A DNA stretch of 64,000 bases from a bacterium. Lineage in GTDB: Bacteria; Acidobacteriota; Thermoanaerobaculia; Multivoradales; JAHEKO01. Below the pieces are notes generated by a model. It was not told where the DNA came from. It made no database searches and saw only the letters and a program-made list of their open reading frames with translations. Location: assembly GCA_024224155.1 (NCBI GenBank), contig JAAENP010000200.1, positions 1 through 64,000 of the forward strand, given 5' to 3'. The position numbers and the translations under genes are program-made. This document shows, piece by piece, positions 47,430 to 55,231 of the stretch (positions within the stretch are counted from its first letter, which is position 1; each line of letters starts with the position of its first letter).

Positions 47430-49967
47430 TCAGGCCTGCGAAACCTGAAGCTGGGCGAAGAAACGCGTCGCGGCTTCGCCCGGCAGTGCGATCAGGTCTT
47501 CGAGGCGTCCGCCGTTGTACCAGTCTTCGGGCAGATGGGCGCGGTAGGGAGTCTTTAGGAACCGCTGATCGAGCAAGGCGATAACGCCGGTGTCCTCGGC
47601 GGAGCGAATCAACCGGCCGGCGGCCTGAACCACGCGGGTCATGCCAGGGACGACGAATGCGTACTCGAATCCGCGCTCGAAGCGGTCCTGGTAGTAGATC
47701 TTCAGGAGCTCGCGCTCGAGGGTGACCGCCGGGAGGCACGGCCCGATGATCGCGACCGCCCGCAGGATGTCCCCCGGGTAGTCCACCCCCTCGGCGAACA
47801 CCCCGCCCGCCACCGCCAGCAGCAGGTTGTCCCCGGCCATCGGGGAGCGCAAGAGGTCGAGTATCTCCTCGCGGGTCCGGTCGCTGTCCTCGCGCCCCTG
47901 GACCAGTAGACGCTTGCCGGTAATCTCGAGCTTGGGCGCGACGTGACCAATGAAGGCGTAGCTCGGAAACAGGGCAAGACAGTTTCCGGGCACGGCCTGG
48001 GCCAGGCGCGACAGGCTGTCGGCGATGGGCTGATAGTTGCGGTCGCGATCGCGCCAGAGAGTCGAGACCGAATCGTCGATAACAAAGCAGCGGTTCTCGC
48101 TGGGGAACGGACTAGCGATGGTCTTGGCCACCGTGCGCTCGGGATCGAAACCCAGCAGACCGCGATAGAAGTCGGTCGGCGAAAGCGTTGCCGAAAGCCC
48201 GAATGTCGAGTGCGTGCGATTGATGACCCCGCCGATGAAGTGACTCGGGTCCTTGCACAGAATGTTGATCGACCTGGATTCACCCCGGCGGAGCACGTAT
48301 TGGCTGAATGCGTCACTGTGCGCCCATACGAGGCCGTCCAGAAAGCGCAAGAAGTCGAAATAGAGGTCTACGAAGGGGTCCTCGGCACGGTAGGTCGAAG
48401 TTTCGCGCTGGTACTCGACGTAGTCCACGAAGGCGTCATCGAAGCCGGGGCGCAGGTCCCAAAGATCGTCCTCGACGAAGACGGTTTCGGCGGCCTGGTT
48501 TTCGTTGCCAGGGGCGCCGGCGGCGCCGGCCTGGGCCTGCCCGGCGTCGGCAAAGACGTGATCGGTGGTATCTGCGATCCATGCGGCGAGGTCATGGCAG
48601 ACACGAGCCGCTCTCCTGGGAGTGTCATGGGAGATCGAATTCAGGAACTCGGCCGCCTTCAGAGCCTTGCCCGTCGAGAGCTTTGGACTGTAGTAGCCGC
48701 GGCCGCGGTCGACGAGGTTGTGGATCTCGTCCACCACCAGTACCGTGTCCTGAAGGTCGTTCTCCTGGCCGAACTCCTGAAGGGCGACGTACGGGTCGAA
48801 GGCGTAGTTGTAGTCGCAGACCACGATCTGGGCCTTGCCGGTGAGCTCCAGGCTGACTTCGAATGGGCAGACCTCCTCTTCGCGGGCGCGGGCGTAGATG
48901 CCGTCGGGAAGCAGGGTCTGGCAGCGCAACAGGAGGTCGTCGACGATTCGAGAGCGGTGGAGTTTCAGGTAGTAGTCCTTGGCGTAGGGGCAGAACTCTT
49001 CGTGGCAGATGACTTCCTCGTTGGCGCACATCTTGGACTTGGCGCGCAGGCGAAGCGAACGAAAGGTGCCGTCCCGGTTGAGCAGCTCGAGCACCGCGGT
49101 CGCCATCTCCTGCTGCAGGGTCTTGGCGGTCAGGATGAACACGCGCTTCTGGTGCTCGAGCGCGTACTTGAGGGCGGGATAGAGAGCGGCAACCGTCTTG
49201 CCGAGGCCCGTGGGAGCTTCGATCAGCAGGTGCTCACGCTGCTCGAGTGCCGTCGCAGAGGCGTCGATGATCTCCTGTTGACCCCGGCGGAGCTCGGGAT
49301 AGGGAAACGCCAGGCGCCCGCCGGCTTCGCGCCGCTCGACGGCCACCTCACGGTCCCGCTCGTGGTCTCGAAGCAGCCGGTTCAACCGGCGCCGGACGGA
49401 AATCCCGATCGCTTCGAAATCGACCTGGAGCGGCTCGCGTCGAACGTCGTGAGAGCCGATTTCAATCAGCACCAGCTCAGCCCCGATCTGCTCGGGCTTC
49501 AGGGGCTCTAGCCCCGCCACCTCCTCGGTCTCCTTTTCGACGGCTTGGTCTCCGGCGCCTCCGAGGCTCAACATCCAGGCATAGAGAAGGGCCTGGCGCT
49601 CGTAGATCTCCCGCTTGGCGTCGGCGAGCTCGCTGCCGCGGCGTACCGACTTGATCTCTTCGAGGATCGTGCGCTCGTCGTCCGGCCGGTCTCCTTCGAT
49701 CTCGCGGCGCAGGCCGTCGATCCGGCCTCGAATCACGATCTCCCAGCCGCGGTGCTCGAAGCGCACCCGGATCGGAACCTCGGCTCGGTAGCTCGGGTCT
49801 TCGCGCTCGGCTTCCTCCTGGTAGCGGCTGTGAATCGCCTGCCCCACCCACATCCGCTCGTAGCCGCCGCGCTGGCCGAATCCGAGGTGGCGAAACAGCG
49901 AGGTGTCGATCAAGTCGGCCACCGCCAGCTCGAGGCGAAGATTGTCGGGATCGAAGCGCGGGGCCAT
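47430..49967 (-). CDS. RecB-family nuclease fused to XPD/DinG-type Fe-S helicase
   Basis: The first 200 residues carry a RecB/Cas4-like PD-(D/E)xK nuclease: GQAIHSRYQ (motif-I His), IRGRIDGL (Asp), LEEIKSV (E-x-K) and ERQALLYAWML (QxxxY). The rest is a Rad3/XPD superfamily 2 helicase: Walker A IEAPTGLGKT, box VVDEIHNLVD (DEAH-like DEIH), GLSATLSP and motif VI QAAGRLIRSAEDTG. Between Walker A and DEIH four cysteines (MCANEEVIC, EFCPY, EVCPFE) could bind the 4Fe-4S cluster. It therefore looks able to unwind and cut DNA, as Dna2 does, but on an XPD chassis. The ATG is 8 nt after a TATACT box and the gene is divergent from hflK. Confidence 0.9.
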   Translation of the reverse strand: MAPRFDPDNLRLELAVADLIDTSLFRHLGFGQRGGYERMWVGQAIHSRYQEEAEREDPSYRAEVPIRVRFEHRGWEIVIRGRIDGLRREIEGDRPDDERTILEEIKSVRRGSELADAKREIYERQALLYAWMLSLGGAGDQAVEKETEEVAGLEPLKPEQIGAELVLIEIGSHDVRREPLQVDFEAIGISVRRRLNRLLRDHERDREVAVERREAGGRLAFPYPELRRGQQEIIDASATALEQREHLLIEAPTGLGKTVAALYPALKYALEHQKRVFILTAKTLQQEMATAVLELLNRDGTFRSLRLRAKSKMCANEEVICHEEFCPYAKDYYLKLHRSRIVDDLLLRCQTLLPDGIYARAREEEVCPFEVSLELTGKAQIVVCDYNYAFDPYVALQEFGQENDLQDTVLVVDEIHNLVDRGRGYYSPKLSTGKALKAAEFLNSISHDTPRRAARVCHDLAAWIADTTDHVFADAGQAQAGAAGAPGNENQAAETVFVEDDLWDLRPGFDDAFVDYVEYQRETSTYRAEDPFVDLYFDFLRFLDGLVWAHSDAFSQYVLRRGESRSINILCKDPSHFIGGVINRTHSTFGLSATLSPTDFYRGLLGFDPERTVAKTIASPFPSENRCFVIDDSVSTLWRDRDRNYQPIADSLSRLAQAVPGNCLALFPSYAFIGHVAPKLEITGKRLLVQGREDSDRTREEILDLLRSPMAGDNLLLAVAGGVFAEGVDYPGDILRAVAIIGPCLPAVTLERELLKIYYQDRFERGFEYAFVVPGMTRVVQAAGRLIRSAEDTGVIALLDQRFLKTPYRAHLPEDWYNGGRLEDLIALPGEAATRFFAQLQVSQA

Positions 49968-49975
49968 TGGTGGTG

Positions 49976-49981
49976 AGTATA
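49976..49981 (-). promoter_or_regulatory. -10-like box (TATACT) 8 nt before the helicase start
   Basis: TATACT on the minus strand is eight bases before the ATG, and the gap (CACCACCA) has no Shine-Dalgarno. This is one of the best examples of the start-adjacent -10 pattern in the window. Confidence 0.42.
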
Positions 49982-50049
49982 CGAGCGCCCGGAGCGCGAA
50001 GAGGCGACCTAGGTTTGCTTACGGACTGGGGGTGCGGTACTTTGAGGAC

Positions 50050-51096
50050 ATGGCACCGACCGGGCGGCCGCCCAAGAACATCGTCGAGCTTCCGCAGCTG
50101 CCCAAGCTGCCGAAGTTCGACCTGCCCGCCGGGCGCCTGCGCGCGATCTTCCTGGTCGTTCTGATCGCGGTGGCTCTGTTCAGCTCGCTCTACACCATCG
50201 ATCCGGAAGAGGTCGGCGTCGTTCTCCGTTTCGGGGAGTACGTCCGAACCACCGACCCGGGGCTGCACTTCAAGGCGCCGTTGCGCATCGAGCAGGTCGT
50301 CAAGCTTCCTGTGCAACGCCAGCTCAAGCAGGAGTTCGGTTTCAGAACCCAGCGCGCCGACGTCCGCAGCCAGTTCACCACGAGGGGGCTCGGCGACGAG
50401 TCCAACATGCTCACCGGTGATCTCAACGCGGCGGTCGTCGAATGGGTGGTGCAATACCGGATCGACGATCCGCAGCAGTTCCTGTTCCGGGTGCGAAACG
50501 TGGAAGAGACGCTGCGCGACATGAGCGAAGCGGTCATGCGCCAGGTGGTCGGCGACCGCACGGTGGATGAGGTCCTCACGGTCGGTCGCCAGGAGGTCGC
50601 CGATCTGGTCGAGGTGAAACTCCAAGAGTTGTGCAACCAGTACGAGAACGGTGTCAAGGTCGATCAGGTCGTACTCCAGGATGTGAATCCCCCCGATCAG
50701 GTGAAACCATCGTTCAACGAGGTCAACCAGGCCGAGCAGGAGCGCGAGACCAAGATCAACCAGGCGCAGTCGGAATACAACAAAGTAATCTTCCGAGCGC
50801 GCGGTTTGGCCGAGAAGACGGTCTCGACCGCCGAAGGCTACGCCCTCGACCGAGTCAACCGTTCGCGTGGTGAGGCGGATCGCTTCATCAGCATCTACCG
50901 GGAGTACCGCAAGGCCCCGGAAGTGACGCGTCGGCGGATCTATCTCGAGACCCTGAACGAGGTCATGAACCAGGCCGGCCGCAAGGTGATTCTGGATGAC
51001 GATCTCGAGGGCGTGCTGCCACTGCTCGATCTCGAAGGCAAGCTCGGCGGTCTCGGTAGCCCTGGAAGCCCGGACGGCGGAGGAGCACAACAGTGA
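50050..51096 (+). CDS. hflK: HflK-like SPFH/prohibitin membrane protease modulator
   Basis: HflK with HflC forms a large inner-membrane ring around the FtsH protease. A proline-rich cytoplasmic lead precedes one membrane span (LRAIFLVVLIAVALFSSLY). The SPFH domain begins TIDPEEVGVVLRFGEYV and contains NAAVVEWVVQYRIDDPQ and LREVVGDRTVDEVLT-like blocks. A long charged coiled coil (NQAEQERETKINQAQSEYNK) and a Gly/Ser-rich C-terminus follow. At 348 residues it is a little shorter than the E. coli protein. The ATG at 50050 is only 6 nt after TACTTT and 2 nt after GAGG, so start choice is moderately certain. hflC overlaps downstream. Confidence 0.94.
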   Translation: MAPTGRPPKNIVELPQLPKLPKFDLPAGRLRAIFLVVLIAVALFSSLYTIDPEEVGVVLRFGEYVRTTDPGLHFKAPLRIEQVVKLPVQRQLKQEFGFRTQRADVRSQFTTRGLGDESNMLTGDLNAAVVEWVVQYRIDDPQQFLFRVRNVEETLRDMSEAVMRQVVGDRTVDEVLTVGRQEVADLVEVKLQELCNQYENGVKVDQVVLQDVNPPDQVKPSFNEVNQAEQERETKINQAQSEYNKVIFRARGLAEKTVSTAEGYALDRVNRSRGEADRFISIYREYRKAPEVTRRRIYLETLNEVMNQAGRKVILDDDLEGVLPLLDLEGKLGGLGSPGSPDGGGAQQ

Positions 51097-52025
51097 GGGC
51101 CGCGGGTGTCGTTCTGGTCATCATTGTGCTCCTCGTCGTGGGCAACGCGGCGTTCCTTGTCTATGAGACCGAGCAGGTCATCAAGACCCAGTTCGGCAAG
51201 CCGGTCGGCGATCCGATCGACTCGCCCGGCCTCCACTTCAAGCTGCCTTTCATTCAGAAGGTCCACAAGTTCGACAAGCGCTTTCTCGAGTGGGATGGTG
51301 ACGCCACCGAGCTCACCACCAAGGATAAGCGCTTCATCTTCGTCGATACCTACGCGCGCTGGCGGATCACCGATCCGCTCTTGTATTTCCAGCGGCTTCG
51401 CGACGAGCGCCGGGCGCAGAGCCGTCTTGACGACATTCTGGAGGGCGAGACGCGTAACGCGATCGCCAAGCACCGGCTGGTGGAGCTGGTACGGAGCACC
51501 AACCGCACGCCGGCGCAGGACGAGTCTCTGCCCGAAAGCGCTTCGGTGCTGGAAGATATTGCAATCGGTCGCGAGCAGGTGAGACTCGAGGTCCTCGGGA
51601 ACGCCCAAGGCCGAACCGGCGACCTGGGCATCGAGATCCTGGATGTCCAGCTCAAGCGGATCAACTACGTCGAGGAGGTCCGGCGCAAGGTCTACGACCG
51701 CATGATCGCCGAGCGCCGCCGCATCGCCGAGCGCTACCGCTCCGAGGGTGAAGGCGAGGCTGCCAGCATTCGGGGCGAGATCGAGAAAGAGCTGAAGAAG
51801 ATCGAGTCCGAGGCCTACCGAGAGGCGCAGGAAATCCAGGGTCGGGCCGACGCCGAGGCGACCGAGATCTATGCCTCGGCCTACAATGCTTCGGTGGATT
51901 CGCGACGTTTCTACGAGTTCTTGAAGACCATGGAAACACTGTCGTCCACGACCGACGAGTCCACCTCGATGCTGCTCTCGACGGCCGGCGAGTTCTACCG
52001 CTTCCTGAACGACAGCAATCCCTGA
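51093..52025 (+). CDS. hflC: HflC-like SPFH/prohibitin membrane protease modulator
   Basis: This is the HflC partner. A single amino-terminal span (VVLVIIVLLVVGNAAFLV) is followed by the SPFH start VYETEQVIKTQFGKPV. SPGLHFKLPFIQKVHKFDKR, EWDGDATELTTKDKRFI and YARWRITDPLLYF are all close to the HflC consensus. LGIEILDVQLKRINYVEEV and the coiled coil IAERYRSEGEGEAASIRGEI come next. The GTG start overlaps the hflK stop (GTGA), so the two subunits are translationally coupled. The stop TGA overlaps the dacB ATG by one base. Confidence 0.95.
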   Translation: MRAAGVVLVIIVLLVVGNAAFLVYETEQVIKTQFGKPVGDPIDSPGLHFKLPFIQKVHKFDKRFLEWDGDATELTTKDKRFIFVDTYARWRITDPLLYFQRLRDERRAQSRLDDILEGETRNAIAKHRLVELVRSTNRTPAQDESLPESASVLEDIAIGREQVRLEVLGNAQGRTGDLGIEILDVQLKRINYVEEVRRKVYDRMIAERRRIAERYRSEGEGEAASIRGEIEKELKKIESEAYREAQEIQGRADAEATEIYASAYNASVDSRRFYEFLKTMETLSSTTDESTSMLLSTAGEFYRFLNDSNP

Positions 52026-53503
52026 TGCCCTGGCAGATTCGGTTGTGGAGTCTCTGGCGCGGGCTGGGGCTCGCGACCGGACTCTTGCCCGCCCTCGTTG
52101 CCGGCTGGGGAACCGGCCCGCTCGCGGCGGCCGCCCTGTCGGCCGAGCTCCGCGCGAGTCTCTCCCAGGCGCGGGCCGTGTCGCGACAGCTTTCGGTACA
52201 CGTCGTGTCGTTGCCTGATGGCGAGCCTGTGTTTTCCTACGCCCAGGACGAGCCCAGAATCGTGGCTTCGAACACCAAGCTGGTCACCACCGCCGCCGCG
52301 CTCGATCGCCTGGGGCCGGGCTATTTCTTCGAGACCGGGCTGTTTCTCGAGGGCCGGATCATCGGGCGCCGGCTGGTGGGAAACCTCGCCGTGCAGGGTG
52401 GCGGTGACCCCAACATTTCGGGTCGGTTCTTCGAGGGCGATCCCCTGGCGGTGTTCCGCAAATGGGCAAAGCAGTTACGCTCCTACGGTATCGAGGAGAT
52501 CAGCGGAGATCTCCACCTGGTTCACGGTCTCTTTGATGACGCGCATGTGCATCCGGACTGGCCGCGCGACCAGCTGGCAAGATGGTACGAGGCGCCCGTG
52601 TCTGCGCTCTCCTACAGCGACAACTGCGTTCTGATTCGGGTCTATCCGGGCGCCTCGGTCGGCGCGCCGGCGCGAGTGGAGGTCGTCGCCGGGCCGGAGA
52701 TTTTCGAGCTCGAGAACAAAGCCAGGACCGTCAGTTCGTCCCGGCATCATTGGCTGGCAGTGGATCGCAGGCCCGGCACCAATCGGATCGTGGTCAACGG
52801 TATGATTCTCAGGGGCATTCAGCCGATCGATGTCTGGGTGACGGTCGACGATCCGGTCGAGTACTTTGGTGCCGCCTTCGAGCTGGCGCTCGAGCGCGAG
52901 GGGATTCGTCTGCTCGGCGAGCCCAAGGCGGCCGCGACGCTGCCCGAGGGAGGTTGGTGGCGGATCGCAAGGCATCGTACCGATCTCTTGACGACCCTCG
53001 AGGTCATCAATCGGCGCAGCCAGAACTTCTACGCCGAGAGCCTGCTCAAAGTGCTCGGAGCCGAGCTCTGTCGAGAGGGTAGTTGGAATGGGGGTCTGGA
53101 GGTGCTCGAGGAGTTCCTGCTCGAAGCCGGAGTGTCAGAGGGCTTCGAGCTGTCGGACGGTTCCGGTATGTCTCGCGGCAACCGCTTTTCCGCGCGCCAG
53201 CTGACTGACCTCCTGACCTACATGTTCGAGCATCGCTACGCTCGCGAGTACGTTCTGACCCTGCCCTACGGCGGCCTCGAAGATCATCAGCGCTGGCGCA
53301 AGCGCCTGGCCAAGGAGCCCTACCGGGAGCGCGTGTTCGCGAAGACCGGGTCCCTGAGCGGGGTCTCGACCCTTTCCGGGTATGTCAAAGCGAAGTCGGG
53401 AAGGGTGTATGCGTTCTCGGTGCTGTGCAACAAGGTGCGCAGTGTTTGGCGGGCACGGCGGGCACAGGACGCGATCATCCGCACCCTGATCGACCACGGC
53501 TAA
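52025..53503 (+). CDS. dacB: D-alanyl-D-alanine carboxypeptidase/endopeptidase (PBP4, S13 family)
   Basis: The 492-residue protein has a signal sequence (GLATGLLPALVAGWGTGPLAA) and an S13 catalytic domain. SNTKLVTTAAAL is the SxxK nucleophile (near 82), the SxN-like block is RRSQNFYAES, and FAKTGSLSGVSTLSGYV is the KTG box (near 440). Large insert domains between the first two motifs include VQGGGDPNIS and SDNCVLIRVYPG, as in E. coli PBP4. It would trim or cleave peptidoglycan crosslinks in the periplasm. Its start overlaps hflC; such hflKC-dacB linkage suggests envelope maintenance as a theme. The stop TAA coincides with the start of hairpin repeat copy C. Confidence 0.94.
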   Translation: MPWQIRLWSLWRGLGLATGLLPALVAGWGTGPLAAAALSAELRASLSQARAVSRQLSVHVVSLPDGEPVFSYAQDEPRIVASNTKLVTTAAALDRLGPGYFFETGLFLEGRIIGRRLVGNLAVQGGGDPNISGRFFEGDPLAVFRKWAKQLRSYGIEEISGDLHLVHGLFDDAHVHPDWPRDQLARWYEAPVSALSYSDNCVLIRVYPGASVGAPARVEVVAGPEIFELENKARTVSSSRHHWLAVDRRPGTNRIVVNGMILRGIQPIDVWVTVDDPVEYFGAAFELALEREGIRLLGEPKAAATLPEGGWWRIARHRTDLLTTLEVINRRSQNFYAESLLKVLGAELCREGSWNGGLEVLEEFLLEAGVSEGFELSDGSGMSRGNRFSARQLTDLLTYMFEHRYAREYVLTLPYGGLEDHQRWRKRLAKEPYRERVFAKTGSLSGVSTLSGYVKAKSGRVYAFSVLCNKVRSVWRARRAQDAIIRTLIDHG

Positions 53504-53544
53504 TCGGGGACTCCATTCCTTGGTGTCCCCTCCCGACTGGTTTT
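53501..53544 (+). repeat. intergenic hairpin repeat, copy C
   Basis: The stem GGGGACTCCA (53506-53515) / TGGTGTCCCC (53521-53530) encloses TTCCT and is followed by TCCCGACTGGTTTT, identical to copy A there. Relative to copy A the stem shows a G-to-C change with a matching C-to-G on the other side, a compensatory pair, plus one mismatch. It begins with the dacB stop (TAATCGGGG), as copy A does at metH. Confidence 0.85.
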
Positions 53545-53848
53545 GCTGCGAAGGTCGGCGCTCCTCGACGTACATTGAGTACGCCTGCGTCTCGCCTCAA
53601 TCGAGGTGCCTTGTACCCAGCCACGACTCGGCCCACGCTGGAGGTGGTGGTGGACGCTGCTCCCCGACGTTCAGCGCGAGCCGGCAGGCAATCCGCTCAG
53701 GGGGCTCGACGCGAGCGCTCGAGAGGGTGCATCGGAGGCCACGGATGGCGTGCGCGTAGCGACGCGCAGGCGAGGGCCTGAGCTGTGCAGTCTGAGTGGC
53801 CCGAGCCGGCCCCGGGAGGATCGCCTGCCGATAGCCGCCGACGAGCGG
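53545..53848. other. 304-bp intergenic region, no gene seen
   Basis: Neither strand has a plausible gene here; open frames are Arg/Ala/Gly-rich shadows. Two small hairpins lie close to copy C: CGTAC-ATTGA-GTACG (53569-53583) and CCTC-AATC-GAGG (53595-53606). Together with the repeat they make a run of three hairpins over about 100 bp. The rest, up to the beta-helix protein stop, holds nothing I can name. Confidence 0.6.
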
Positions 53849-54532
53849 TCAACATTCCCGTCGCTCGACGATCTCGAGCTCTTGCCGGAGCTTGATGATG
53901 CTGTTGGCCGGATGAACGCCGGAGCGCAGCTGAACGCCCGGGTAGAGCTGGGTGCCGGCGCCGACGAGGGTGCCGGGATGGAGGACGCAGTTGCAGCCGG
54001 TGAGGACACGGTCGCCGAGGATGGCGCCGAGCTTCCGGCGGCCGGTCGGGACGGCGTCGTCGCCGGTGCCGAGGGAGACGTCGGAGCCGTCGTGTCGGAA
54101 GTTGGAGAGCACGGTGCCGGCGCCGAGGTTGACTTGGGCGCCGAGAATGGAGTCGCCGACGTAGTTGAGATGCGGCGCGGCGGCGCCTCCGAAGAAGATC
54201 GAGTGTTTGACTTCGGTGTTGGCGCCGACGATGCAGCCGTTCTCGAGCCAGACGCCGCCGCGGATGAAGGCACCCGGGCGGATCTCGCAGTCTTCGCCGA
54301 TGCGAACGGGACCCTGAACAGAGGCTCCTGAGCGGACGCGGGTGCCCTTGCCGATCACGATGCCGTTTCCAGAGATGTGGGCTCCGGGCTCGATCAAGCC
54401 GTCGATGCGCTCGTCCGGAAGCTCGGCGAACAGCTCTTCCAGTGGCGAACCCAGGAGCTTCCACGGAGCTTCGAGCGAGTAGCGCGCTGCCAGGGAGCCA
54501 GGCAGTTCGGCGAAGAGCGGCGGCAGGGTCAT
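53849..54532 (-). CDS. left-handed beta-helix (hexapeptide-repeat) NDP-sugar transferase-like protein
   Basis: From about residue 45 the protein is a string of hexapeptide repeats (IEPGAHISGNGIVIGKG, VRSGASVQGPVRIGEDC, NGCIVGANTEVKHSI), forming a left-handed parallel beta-helix. LNYVGDSILGAQVNLGAGTVLSNFRHD is close to the GlmU C-terminal acyltransferase consensus. It has no pyrophosphorylase domain; the first 40 residues are helical. It may be a sugar-1-phosphate acyltransferase or a regulatory beta-helix; the reading of GDRVLTGCNCVLHPGT matches nucleotidyltransferase-associated beta-helices. The ATG is 8 nt after a perfect TATAAT. It is divergent from the glycosylase gene. Confidence 0.84.
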   Translation of the reverse strand: MTLPPLFAELPGSLAARYSLEAPWKLLGSPLEELFAELPDERIDGLIEPGAHISGNGIVIGKGTRVRSGASVQGPVRIGEDCEIRPGAFIRGGVWLENGCIVGANTEVKHSIFFGGAAAPHLNYVGDSILGAQVNLGAGTVLSNFRHDGSDVSLGTGDDAVPTGRRKLGAILGDRVLTGCNCVLHPGTLVGAGTQLYPGVQLRSGVHPANSIIKLRQELEIVERREC

Positions 54533-54540
54533 TTTCGGGC

Positions 54541-54546
54541 ATTATA
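54541..54546 (-). promoter_or_regulatory. -10 box (TATAAT) 8 nt before the beta-helix protein start
   Basis: A consensus TATAAT on the minus strand lies eight bases before the ATG, with GCCCGAAA between and no Shine-Dalgarno. A leaderless message is likely if it is used. No TTGACA is seen at 16-18 nt. Confidence 0.5.
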
Positions 54547-54562
54547 AGGAGCCGCGTAAGCC

Positions 54563-55231
54563 GTGCCCGCGGTTGAGATCGATATGACGAACGAGTTCAA
54601 GCCTCTGACGCCCGGTTTCTACAGGCGGGATCCGAGAAAAGTCGCCCGTGGCCTCCTCGGTCGCTATTTGGTACGCAGCTACGGTGAGCGGAAGCTGGTT
54701 CTGCGAGTCGTAGAGACCGAGGCGTATCTGGGGAAAGGCGATCGAGCGAGTCACGCCTGGACCGGAAGACCGACCACACGGACCGCGACACTGTTTCGCG
54801 CCGGCGGTTGTGCCTACGTCTATTTTGTCTACGGCATCCACAATATGTTCAATGCGGTGGCGGGAGCGGAGGGCGTCGGAGGCGCCGTGCTGATTCGAGC
54901 AGGCGAGCCGGTTGCCGGTGGCGAGACGATGCGATCCTTGCGCGGGCTTGCGGCCGGCCGAAGCGACGCAGAGATCGCCAGTGGTCCCGGGAAGCTCTGC
55001 CAGGCCCTGGCGATCGACCGGACCTTTGACGGCGCGGATCTGGATGGCAAGGAGCTCCAGATCTGCTACGGACGTCCGGTGAGCCGTCGACGTGTCCTCG
55101 TGGGTCCGCGAGTCGGCGTGAGCTACGCCGGCAAGGCCGCAACGTGGCCGCTTCGGTTCGCGGTTGTCGGCAACCCACATGTCTCTCGACCGCGGCCGCC
55201 CCAGCGCCTCCTTGGTGAGAAGCCTGGTTAG
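54563..55231 (+). CDS. DNA-3-methyladenine glycosylase (AAG/MPG family)
   Basis: This base-excision repair enzyme removes alkylated purines. The AAG fold marks are LARGLLGRYLVR near the start, VVETEAYLGKGDRASHAW with the catalytic Glu, RTATLFRAGGCAYVYFVYGIH with the intercalating Tyr, and GPGKLCQALAI. RVGVSYAGKAATWPLRF and VVGNPHVSR end the fold. The first start is a GTG (54563); an ATG seven codons later is an alternative. Its stop overlaps the stop of the convergent DUF4388 gene by four bases (TTAG). Confidence 0.92.
   Translation: MPAVEIDMTNEFKPLTPGFYRRDPRKVARGLLGRYLVRSYGERKLVLRVVETEAYLGKGDRASHAWTGRPTTRTATLFRAGGCAYVYFVYGIHNMFNAVAGAEGVGGAVLIRAGEPVAGGETMRSLRGLAAGRSDAEIASGPGKLCQALAIDRTFDGADLDGKELQICYGRPVSRRRVLVGPRVGVSYAGKAATWPLRFAVVGNPHVSRPRPPQRLLGEKPG

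Noticed and set aside
47943-49511. 522-residue plus-strand open frame
   Set aside because: Antisense to the helicase gene; Val/Gly/Asp-rich shadow with no motif, while the minus frame carries all helicase motifs.
53697-54542. Alternative minus-strand frame over the beta-helix gene (Arg/Pro/Ser rich)
   Set aside because: Composition is Arg-rich noise; the other frame (53849-54532) has regular hexapeptide repeats and a start next to TATAAT.
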